Below, one piece after another: positions 52,240 through 62,209 of a stretch of DNA of 64,000 nucleotides. Under the pieces are notes generated by a model. That model was not told where the DNA came from. It saw nothing but the letters and a program-made list of their open reading frames with translations, and did not search any database. The DNA lies in contig OZ024743.1 of the NCBI GenBank assembly GCA_964016885.1, forward strand, positions 166,025,992-166,089,991, given 5' to 3'. Source of the stretch: Eledone cirrhosa. Taxonomy: Eukaryota > Mollusca > Cephalopoda > Octopoda > Eledonidae. Position 1 is the stretch's first letter; the number at the start of each line of letters is the position of its first letter. Position numbers and translations under genes: made by a program.

Positions 52240-52731
52240 CGCCCCCTGCTCTCAAGGATCACATTGCTCCATGCATGTCAAAATCCGCCATCCGCCTGTG
52301 TGGTCGGCGGTCCCGTTGCGATCTCCACACTGTTGGGGCAGCACTTTCCTTTTCCTCTTCCTCTGAGTCCTTCAAAACAACGACTCTACGGACGTCCAAG
52401 ACGTGCTGTGGCATTCCGTCCACAGACACGTTGTTTTGGGTATTTACGGCCGTTACCGTTCCCTTTCCCGATTGAGATATGCAACGCGCGTTCGGGAGCT
52501 TGTGGTACCGTGCATGGATATCACCATTCGTATCTGTATATTGCCCTGTGTGGCACGGACTCCTCGGTTTGCCCTACCCGCGGAGACATGCTGTACCAAA
52601 ACACCACCTCCATTGGTGAAATGTACCCCCTTTCCGCCATGGACGACTTGATCGTGTGATGGTGTCTCTCCACGATTCCATTTCCACTCAGCCAAATTCA
52701 GGCGTCTCCCAAATTCTGGCAATCTACTCCA
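52240..52731 (-). pseudogene. Gypsy integrase C-terminal fragment and LTR end
   Basis: The minus strand encodes pieces of the integrase tail: HVSAGRANRGVRATQGNIQI (near 52580), a DGMPQHVLDVRR-like stretch near 52420, and an acidic plus RRSQR-like end near 52300. These parallel 17492-17945. The right end (about 52697-52731) again resembles the LTR terminus (CAGGCGTC...CAATCTACTCCA), indicating a further partial LTR after a large deletion. Confidence 0.65.
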
Positions 52732-52739
52732 CGCCAGCC

Positions 52740-53160
52740 TCACAGATGTACAACAAACTTTATCTAACGCTCTATATTTAAAAATACGTATTTTGAAATT
52801 GGTGAACTGGTGGGGGCGCAAGAACGTCAGATAACATCTAACTGTGGCTGTTCAAGTAATCCCGATGTTGATTTATTTAACTGATAGTGATGTCTCCTAG
52901 GCTTTAATAAGAAAGTATGGCTGAGAATCTTCAACGAATAATTTTTATTGCTTCTTGCACTTTAAAAGCAGGTGTGGGCGTAAACCTGACGTCATTATAT
53001 TTTTGTGAGGAGCAGTGACGCCCCACCCCCACTCCCACCCACACACACACAGAACTGACGAATTAGTATTTAGTGACATAGGCTAGCCTAAAATGTGTGC
53101 CTCCTACTCCCATTTATGGGGAAGATGACAAACCGAATTTTTTACGCTTTTTGCTCTAAC

Positions 53161-53208
<48 letters not shown>

Positions 53209-53460
53209 AACTGACTGTAATTGCAGTTATTTTCTGCGCTTGAGCATCCTACATCTATGAATTTATTTCGTCAGCGCTTCGTAAGTTAGAACTTTCGAGC
53301 TTCACACACGATATTATATATATATATATGTTTAGTTAAAATCAGCTACTCTTGCTTCCCATCAATGAAAACTAAAATTACCAACTCCAATGGTACTAGA
53401 GGAAATCCAAGATGCAACTGCAATATGATGAGGAAAAGAATGAAAAACCATACCATACTG
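52740..53460. other. No gene seen; (GA)n at 53163-53208
   Basis: Unassigned sequence with a 46-bp GA microsatellite and a short (CA)n. Nothing coding was recognised. Confidence 0.55.
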
Positions 53461-53499
53461 TCCTTTGTACAGGTTAATAAGGGATGTGTCTAGGCCTGT

Positions 53500-56245
53500 T
53501 CGAAAAATATATTGCAGTCTACATTTCATGCCGCAAAAACTGGCCTGTCCTGGGAGGCGTGGGATGGATCCACAAAGATTTTATACCCCGAGACCCCAAA
53601 CAGAAAGGGAGCAAACTGTAACAGTTGGAACGAGGAATATCACAACCCTTACAGATAAAGAGCAGGAACTAATAGAGGAGTTGAGATGCTACCGGCTGGA
53701 TATAGTCGGGGTTTCCTCAACAAAATTCCGTGGTTCTGACACTGTAGATTTGGATGGAGGATGGAAAACTCCACTATTCAGGTGTGGTGCCCGAAGTGAC
53801 TGCGCAGGAAGGAGTGGGGATACTCACAAGCTCTCAGCTGTCAGAATATGTTATGGACTGGATACCATTATGAGGGAGGATTTGCCTCTTGAATCAGAGG
53901 CTGAAAAAGAGATCTCTGTGGGTGGTGCAAGTTTATGCACCAAACAAGGAGTCCAAATACAGATCCTTCCTTGATGAAGACACTGCAGCATTAGATGTAG
54001 TTAAGGCTGAGTCATATCCTAATGGGAGACTTCAATGCACATGTTGGCACTGGTGATCTGACTTGGAAAGGAGTGATAGGAAGGAATGGTGACCCCGATC
54101 TAAATACAAATGGAGAGGCCTTGCTGGACTTCTGTTCTAGTAATGGACTCTCTGTTATGAACACCTTCTTCCAGCACAGTAACATCCATAAATATACATG
54201 GTATAAGGGAAATCATGAACAGAAATCAATAACTGATTTTATAATGATCTCTGATCTCTTCAATTCTATGCTGGATGTACGTGTTAAGAGAAGGGCTGAG
54301 CTCTCAACTGATCACCATTTAGTTATCTGTAACTTGAAACTACCTAAAGCCAAAGAAGCCCACAAAACTGGCAGCTCCAGGGCGACCTACAGGATAAAGT
54401 GGGAAGCGTTGGTGGATAAGGAAGTCAGGACCAGGTATGCAGATACTATTGCATCTAAATTCAGAGAACTCCCTGAGCAAACTGAGGACGTTGTGACAGT
54501 GGAGATCGCTCATTACAGCAGTTTCTGTTTCAGCTGTTAAATGCTGCAAAAGAGGCTTGGTGTGGCAGGAGGACTCCTTGGTTCAATCAAGAGGTCAAAG
54601 ATGCCATCCGGGCAGAGAAGGAGGCTTACAAATCTTGGCTTGGAAATAAGACTCCCTTCTTGTATTTGCAGTACAAAGAAGCACAGAAAATCGAAGCAGA
54701 GACAGTAAAAGCGTCCAAAGTTGGGGGACTTTGGGGTTAAGCTGGAATCTGACTTCAGATCAGCAAATAAAGTGTTCTGGCAGACCATCCGCTGACTTCA
54801 TAAGAAGCCCTCCTCCACAGCTGCTATCAAGAACACGTCTGGCGTTCCCCTCTCTACAGAGAGGTGCATCCTCGCGAGGTGGAGAGAATACTTTGATTAT
54901 CTCCTAAACCTGATCACAACATCATCTTCAGATGTACACGAAGTGCATCTGGGAGGAATGACTAATCTAGCAGAAACTGAGGTCGCAAGAGCAGTTAAAG
55001 AGCTCAAATGTGGCAAAGCCACTGGGGAAGATGAAATCCAGCCCAAGATGTTAAAAGCCTTAAATAGAGAAGGTATTCTCTGGTTGACTCGTGTGAGCCG
55101 GATGGCCTGGATCTCTGGAAAGGCACCTAAGGAATGGCAATCGGGGGTGATAATCCCAATTTTCAAAAAAGGAGACAAGAGAGATTGTTCCAATTACAAA
55201 GGTATCTCCTTGTTGTGCCTCCCCAGTGAAGTCTATGCTAAGTGTCTGGCAAAGAGATGTAGGGAGATTGTGAAGTCCAAGCTAGCTGATGAAGCACAGC
55301 ACAGCCGACCAAATAGTCACACTGTGACAGGTATTCGAGAAATCGTGGGAGTATTGATAAGATGTATATTATTGTTTTGTCGACCTTGAGAAGGCATACG
55401 ACCACGTTCTTCAGGACCTGCTGTGGAAGGCTGTGCAGGAGTACGGGATTGATGGTCAGCTTCTTGCTGCCCTGATGTCTTTATACGAATGCCCGAGTAT
55501 TTGACAGAATATGATAGGTTTGATGACAAGTGCTGCATGGCTGGAATGAAAATAAGTGCAGCAAAAACTGAGAGAGACATTCATCCTCTCAAGGAAGCCT
55601 GCACAGTGCACGCTATATGTGAATGGAGTTCCACTGAAGCAGGTAAAGAAGTTCAAGTATTATGGGGCCATGTTCATGAATGATGGAAGGCAGGAGGCTG
55701 AATGAAGTGCAAGAATTGCAAAAGCTGGTGCAGTAATGCGCCAGCTTCAGCATTCAGTAATCAGAAGAAGGGAAGTAGGTGTAAAAGCCAAACTCGTTAT
55801 CTTCAATTCAGTTTTCGTGCCAGCCCTTATCTGTGGTCATGAATCTTGAGTAATGACCGAAAAAATACGATCGTGAATACAAGCAGTCAAAATAGGGTTC
55901 CTCCAAAGGGTCTTTGGAGTAACGTTACTCAATAACGTGCGTCGCTCGGAGATCAGAGTCACTCCCGGTAGAACCACTACTTCTCCGAATTGAGAGGTCA
56001 CAGCTCCGATACTATGGGCATATGGTGAGAATGTCTCAGGAAAGAATCGCTAGACAGATTTTACGAGCGAAACCTACAGGTAGGAGACCCAGAGCAAGAT
56101 GGTTGGATAACATCTATAAGCTTGGCTGCTCTCGTTTGGGGATCCAGCCGGATCAGCTGGAGATGGTTGCTTCTGACAGAACCCACTGGAAGGAATGTTT
56201 GAGGTCTCTGCCCCCACGACCCTCTCAGCAATAAGTGGGCGAAGA
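53500..56245 (+). pseudogene. LINE family L-FWQT, near full-length but decayed
   Basis: Endonuclease first: TVGTRNITTLTDKEQELIEE and LDIVGVSSTKFRG, then MGDFNAHVGTGDLTWKGVIG (54022), TWYKGNHEQKSITDFIMIS and ELSTDHHLVICNL. RT follows after shifts: AVKELKCGKATGEDEIQPKM, WQSGVIIPIFKKGDKRDCSN, YKGISLLCLPSEVYAK. Coding then jumps from LMSLYECPSI to DDKCCMAGMKISAAK (about 55500), so the palm with its YADD box is deleted. The C-terminus LRYYGHMVRMSQ..RWLDNIYKLGCSRLG ends near 56230. This copy serves as the reference for the inverted copy at 17-23.8 kb. Confidence 0.88.
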
Positions 56246-56747
56246 AAAGAAGAGAAGAAGGAGTAGGAACTAGACTTCTTGTATTCTTCATCTTGTAATC
56301 GTTTCGCTCATTTCCTTAATAGCTTAGAGCTTTTTTCTTAACTTCTAATATAGTTTTTTATGTTATGTTCTGAAACCTGGGCCTCCCGATGCGTGAGATC
56401 ACATCATCTTGGTGGATAGTTTGAGGGTAATGTCAAAGGTATACGGGAGAGGGTAAAGGCCTATTACGTAATGGGGTTGTAGTCGCTGCAGATAATAATA
56501 GATATTGTTTAATGCATATTCTTATACAGAAACTGTGTAATTTGACGGCTACAGCTTGGAAAATTCCATCTCCCGCATACTTATATTTAGAATGGGTTAG
56601 GCGTTGGGAAATATGGAATATGTGTGAGGCAGGGATAATGGAGGATGTTTTAGTTCTAATATAGGCATTTAGATCATGATTGGTTGTTTTACGAGTTTGA
56701 AAACCACTGTTTTGACTATTGTTGGCTTTGTTTTCTGAAATATTTAA
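56246..56747. other. No gene seen
   Basis: Unassigned AT-rich sequence between the LINE 3' end and the foldback. Confidence 0.5.
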
Positions 56748-57176
56748 CATTAAGTCTTCAAGCAGAGTTCTTATGAGGCTATGGGACTCAAATAATAAGA
56801 AGCAAGAATATATATACATAAATAAGACAGTTATTGCCCCAACCAGTCTACTCACCTACATATACATACACATACATTACACGTATATACACTATATATA
56901 CATACACTGGGTAATTGCTGGCCTTGTGCCAAAAGTAGAAACAATTATTTATGTAAAGGTCGTTCGATGAATGCTTTGCGTTTGTTCTGGGTGTCTGCAT
57001 TCGGATTTGTTTGTTTGCATATATATATATAGTGTATATACGTGTAATGTATGTGTATGTATATGTAGGTGAATAGACTGGTTGAGGCAATAACTGTCTT
57101 ATTTATGTATATATATTCTTGCTTCTTATTATTTGAGTCCCATAACCTCATAAGAACTCTGCTTGAAGACTTAATG
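56748..57176. mobile_element. Foldback element with about 152-bp arms
   Basis: 56748-56900 and 57025-57176 are inverted repeats with about three mismatches (arm landmarks TTAAGTCTTCAAGCAGAGTT and CAAATAATAAGAAGCAAGAA). The 124-base loop contains a SINE 3' end. No coding capacity. Confidence 0.9.
56905..56950 (+). repeat. SINE 3'-end fragment in the foldback loop
   Basis: CACTGGGTAATTGCTGGCCT then TGTGCCAAAAGTAGAAACAA and TTATTT, the terminal 46 bp of the SINE. Confidence 0.85.
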
Positions 57177-57605
57177 CTAAAAATTTAGAGTATTTAGAGC
57201 AAAACCCATAAATAGCAGGCTGCGAAATGGCGTTAGAACGTCAGATAGAATGCTTTGCAGTATTCGGTTGGGCTTTCTGCCCTTTGAATCCAAATGTCAT
57301 TGAGGTCAACTTTTCACTTAAAATGTTATAAATTAATGATATTATCAGGTTCTGGCAGCAGTAAATAAAGATCAGAGAAAAATAGTAATATGAAATCCTT
57401 TTTTCGTTAGTAGCAATATCTCACAATACTATACTCACATTTGGTTATAGAATTGCATATATGAAGATCAATATGGCATTATGACATCATTTTTTGTAGA
57501 TCTATAGAATCGCTTAGTTATCTTTCCAAAGACTCCTGTCATTTATTTTCCTTTTTTTTTGCGTACTACAAAGTGCCCATCTCGGGAATTTATTATAATT
57601 CCTGT
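57177..57605. other. No gene seen
   Basis: Unassigned AT-rich sequence. Confidence 0.5.
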
Positions 57606-57609
57606 CATT

Positions 57610-57895
57610 GCTTTGAACTTGAGAGATCACAGCTCTGATACTACAGGCAAGTGGTTAGAATGTCTGAGAAAAGAATTGCTGGACAGATTTTACGGGCAAA
57701 ACCAACTGGCAGGAGACCCAGTGGTAAACCCCAAGCAAGATGGTTGGATAACAACCTTGAGCTTGGCTGGTCTCACTTGGGGATCCAGCTGGATCAGTTG
57801 GAAATGGTTGCTTCTGACAGGATCCACTGGAAGGAGTGTTTGAGCCCCCCAAGACGTTCTCAAGAAGAAGAAGAAGGTGGAGGTGGAGGAAGTTT
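57610..57895 (+). pseudogene. LINE family L-FWQT 3' end, 5'-truncated
   Basis: Encodes VVRMSEKRIAGQILRAKPTG, RRPSGKPQARWLDNNLELGW and LDQLEMVASDRIHWKECL, the last 80 or so codons of the family. It ends in CAAGAAGAAGAAGAAGG, the simple-repeat tail. A short insertion of the usual 5'-truncated kind. Confidence 0.85.
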
Positions 57896-58008
57896 TAACT
57901 ACTAGTGCCAATAAAAGAATTGTTACATAGATGAACTGAGCGTAATTAAACACCACCAAACAGTTTCTGCCAAATTATAGTTTGGTATACTGTACAGTAC
58001 TGTGTCAA

Positions 58009-58108
58009 TAATTGTTTCTACTTTAGGCACAAAGCCAGCAATTACCCAGTACATTACTGGTACTTTATTTTATCGACCCCGTAAGGATGAAAGGCAAAGT
58101 TAACCTCA
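58009..58108 (-). repeat. tRNA-derived SINE, 3' half only
   Basis: ATTGTTTCTACTTTAGGCAC through ATCGACCCCGTAAGGATGAA to AAAGTTAACCTC, then homology stops before the B-box. A 5'-truncated copy. Confidence 0.9.
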
Positions 58109-59502
58109 ATGTTCTGTAGCAAGAATCGATTGACTACTGATCAAAAAGAAATTTACATTCCTAAATCTATTTCAAGCATAATCAGCAAAAATATTCAGCG
58201 TTAACTGAATACTGTTACTCCCAGGTCTCGAATAATCTCTCACACCCCTCTGCTCTTATTTCACTACCCCTCCCCTCTTATAAAATTTTGCAACTCTATC
58301 TCTGGTGAAATGATTTTAAGTGGTAGCAATCCTGTGACAATAAATTTTCTTTAGACATTAAAAAAAAACATTATATATGACAAAAAGAACATTACTAGAA
58401 ATCCCATATTTTATAAATTAATAGAATGGGTTGGGGTCTCAATATGTAAACTGACTAATTCTGATTTTTGAAAAAAATCAAGGGAGACAACCTAGAAAAA
58501 AATTATCGATTTTCCACCTCACTCCTGCTTATTCCAAACCACTCCATATTATTTGAAACCTGAGACTAAGTGACAGCTTAGACCACATTAGCAGTTGGCT
58601 ATGCAACTGATTGGCAAGAACTCATTCACCAACACACTCCAGCCTCAGGCATAGACCTGTTATGGCCTCACTCTGTATATTGACAACTGGGACCACATTT
58701 GCACCTGGCTATGGCTTCTCTTGTTTTTTCTATTGCTACTATAATAGTCTCTGCTCTTCGGAATTTATTACTACATGCCACCTCTGCAGACATTCCTGTC
58801 TATCCCCTCATAACTTGTATTGTGTTCATTAATACTCTACAATTCCCACACTAATCTCTATATACTGTCCACCAATACTCTACACCTTTGCTGTGTAGCA
58901 GCATTGGGGAAATATCAAAAGTAATAGCAATAGTTGTATAATGTTATGACCTGCCAGATGATTTGGTGTGAGTGAATGTGGAATGTTGGTGGAAAATATA
59001 GGCTTAGTAATTTTCTTAGTATGGTCAGAGCAAGAAGTATAAACAAAAAACTAGGTCAGTCTGCTTATCAAACTATAACCTAAAAAAAGGGCACACATTG
59101 TAAAGCTACTCTAGGATTCTAAAAACCCAGGTGCCAGTCCTGAGTTTGGTGAAGGTTATTCTGTTGGTGAGGTGAGAATATGACTATTTAATGCTCCTGG
59201 CATTAAATGTTAGCAGTAACTTAACTTTATTTCTCATGTGGATGAGTCTTTATAATATTTATTCTACCAAAAAAGTATGTAGCATTGCTTTAGATTTTTT
59301 CAGGAGAAATTCCAAGTTATATGAACAAGAGCAAAATTTGTTTCAAATAAATCTACAATTGTAACAGTTTCTCAATGAAACTTCAACCTTTTTTTTTTTA
59401 CTAACATTTCAGAATATTTAGCAAACTACGTGCCTTAAAAACCATATTTTTTTTATCAAAACTGTCAAGCACAACATTAGGCTAGACATATAACATGATA
59501 TA
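58109..59502. other. No gene seen in 1.4 kb
   Basis: AT-rich with A- and T-runs. Neither strand shows a frame with recognisable domains; the 73-codon frame near 58611 has no motif. It could hold introns or regulatory DNA of a host gene, but nothing in the sequence shows that. Confidence 0.5.
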
Positions 59503-59511
59503 GCTAATAAC

Positions 59512-59698
59512 TGTTTCTACTTTTGGCACAAGGCCATCAATTACCCAGTACATTACTGGTACTTTATTTTATCGACCCCGTAAGGATGAAAGGCAAAGTT
59601 AACCTCGGCGGGATTTGAACTCAGACCGTAAAGGGAGGACGTAACTATGCTGGAAAGCATGGCGTCTGACTCTCTACCGATACTACCAATCCACACCC
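59512..59698 (-). repeat. tRNA-derived SINE with GCTAATAAC target duplication
   Basis: Full-length minus-strand copy (GGGATTTGAACTCAGACCGT as the B-box side). Flanked by the 9-bp direct repeat GCTAATAAC at 59503-59511 and 59699-59707. Confidence 0.92.
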
Positions 59699-60081
59699 GC
59701 TAATAACATTTTCCAAACACACTTCTCAGCTAATACTTTTTCAGAAACACTATATCTCTCTGCTAATATCATTTCACAAACACCACATGAGAAAGTGAAA
59801 CAAATGACACCCAGAACGGTTAAACTAATTAATTATATCAAACAGATTCCAGGATTTGAAGCACTTCAGATATTCCTCTAACCTCCTACTCCTGGTGGTT
59901 GTTAGTATGTAATATAACTACAACTTGATAATCTCTGTTTTCTCTCATATTGGAGGATGGTGTGGCTTTCTTGTTTGTTTAGGAGGAATTATAAGTGCAA
60001 GTCAGCAGTTGGTATATTCTAAATATTTTGTTTATGGGTTGGGGCAATCAACAGTCTCACTTGCATGCATCTACCACAACA

Positions 60082-60222
60082 CACCTCCTACCCCTACATT
60101 TATCACATACCTCCTACCCCTACATCTACCACTAACTTCCTACTCCTACATCTATCACATATCTCCTACCGCTACATCTACTACAACATACCTCCTACCC
60201 CTACATTCATCTATCACAACAT
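60082..60222 (+). repeat. Minisatellite, about 26-bp unit, five copies
   Basis: Repeats of the type CCTCCTACCCCTACATCTATCACATA, with unit changes (CTTCCTACTCC, TCTCCTACCGC) and slight length variation. Confidence 0.88.
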
Positions 60223-60854
60223 TATGCAAACATCTAACTTTATTTTTAGAGCATGTTTCTTTTCACAATTAATACAAATTCCTATAACATTTTACATATG
60301 TTATACACTCAGCTCTAACCTAAATTTCTTTCTATTTTATACATATCAATGAGGAATATTTTTGTTGAGGAACAGATACTTATTTTGTATTCTGGAATTA
60401 AGTGTATATGATTTCTTGTTGTTTAGCAGCCAAATCTCCCTCTAATCACACACCTAAATGAGGAAGGAAACATTGTATTTGTACGTAGACCCCCTAAAAA
60501 AATGCAGTGATTATGGCTGGATTGCTTTTCGCTATAATGTTGACCACGTAGTTAAACGACAACACAGTATACTGTAATTTACATATGACATTTCATATCC
60601 AAACAAGGTTCAAATTTAACTTAACACCTCCTTACCTCCTTGTTTCTTTTACCAACAATGTGTTAATGAAAACAAGCTGTTGAAAAAGTTAAATGGAGTT
60701 GATTTTAAATCTCATATTTCATCTTCAATTCTTTAGAAATCTCTAACTAGTAAATATTCACATTCAAAAGACAGTAATGATGATAAGAATTAAGATGTTT
60801 TCCTTAATTTTCATTTTGGCAGATTAATTGCCTCTGTATTTGTTCTGGCTCTAC
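60223..60854. other. No gene seen
   Basis: Unassigned AT-rich sequence. Confidence 0.5.
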
Positions 60855-60960
60855 TTCAAGTTCAAATTTTGCTGTGGTTGATTTCACCTTTCATCCTTTT
60901 GGTGTCAATAAATAAAGCACCAGTCCAATATTGGGGGTAATTCTTCCCCCCTCCCACCCT
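60855..60960 (+). repeat. Divergent SINE-like fragment
   Basis: AAGTTCAAATTTTGCTGTGG, TTCACCTTTCATCCTTTTGG and GTCAATAAATAAAGCACCAG follow the SINE order, and then a TCCCCCCTCCCACCC end differs from the other copies. It may be a second, related SINE subfamily. Confidence 0.65.
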
Positions 60961-61885
60961 CTCTGAGATGGATGGTCTCAGTCTGGTTTTAATGCCCAAA
61001 AATGCTGTGTCAAGACAGTGCCCCTATGACTCCATTAGTAGTTAAGGGTCCTTTCCACTAGTTTATGAATAACTAATGGGTTATAGTTCCTTTCTCTCTT
61101 CCTTTTGTCAGTCTTGGAAATACTGCAGATGTCATGACCAATGCCATCACCTTTTCTCTTTGACTACACCAAAAATATTATAATCTATCTACAAATGCAC
61201 AATTTACCAGAACTGTATAAAAATGAACCATGGCAATTTTAAGAGAATGATAGTGATGTAAAAGTTTTGATCTCCTTGCCTAAACAACTCACAAGGAGCC
61301 AATTAAGTGTTTGATCAGGCTGCTAGAAATAGCAACTATATGTCCCTCAAATCAAATTCTGTATTACTTGTAAGACCATGGATCTGCATCAGGAAATTTC
61401 CAGATCAAGGCACAAGATTCAACAAAGTCCTTTTTGTGGAATACCAACAACCACCCATACATATGCCTGTCTTCCCTCTTCATGTCACCAACATTGTCCA
61501 TGTGAAAGGCAAAGTCCAAAACAGTTTGGTACCAGTGTTTTGGCAGACATTGCTGTCAAAATGTAAAGAGTCAGAATAGCTATCATAAAACACATTCTCT
61601 GATATTATAATAATTCTGTTAATCCACCACTCTACATAATTTATTGAGCTCAAAAGGGTGAAAAATAAAGTTGATTGGCGAAGGATTTGGAATCGGAGTT
61701 GAAACAACTATCGCAAAGTGTTTTATGTAAAGCTTTAATGGCTTTACCTATTCGCCACCTTAGTCAGGCATTACTGTCTTAAAAGAAAATGAAGTGTGGA
61801 TACAGAGTACACTGTATCAAGAGAAAAATAGCCAGGGTTGTCACAGCTGAAATACTTTTGATCTCAGTTCTGCAACAGCAACTGC
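60961..61885. other. No gene seen
   Basis: Unassigned. The 90-codon frame at 61307-61579 starts only at GTG directly after a stop and has no recognised motif. Confidence 0.45.
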
Positions 61886-61887
61886 AT

Positions 61888-62115
61888 TATATAATCATCA
61901 TCATCATCGTTTAACGTCTATCTTCCACGCTAGCATGGGTTTAGATGGGAATTGTCCCACTTGAGGCAAGATTGGTCATCTCGCTCGTATAGGACTGTCT
62001 GGCAGGTTTTCTACGGCAGGATGCCCTTCCTAACACCAACCACGTTTACAGTGTGGTACTGGGAGATTTTTACCGTGTTACCTACACGGCCACATTACAG
62101 CATGGACTGTGTGTT
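61888..62115 (+). repeat. Dispersed cephalopod-type repeat with (CAT)n start
   Basis: CATCATCATCATCGTTTAACG, then CACGCTAGCATGGGTTTAGA, then GCAGGATGCCCTTCCTAACA and a GTTACCTACACGGCCAC region. From memory this block is very common in octopus and squid sequence. Only one copy lies in this window, so the call rests on that recollection. Not coding. Confidence 0.55.
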
Positions 62116-62209
62116 TTTTTGTCGTGACAAATACACGACCTCATTTATTTAGGACTAGATGTTGTGGCACCAACATAACTTTAGGTATAGATGGGGGTGG
62201 GGGTAAGGG

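Noticed and set aside
61307..61579. 90-codon open frame as a possible host exon
   Set aside because: It begins at a GTG directly after a stop, has no splice context that can be judged and no recognised motif.
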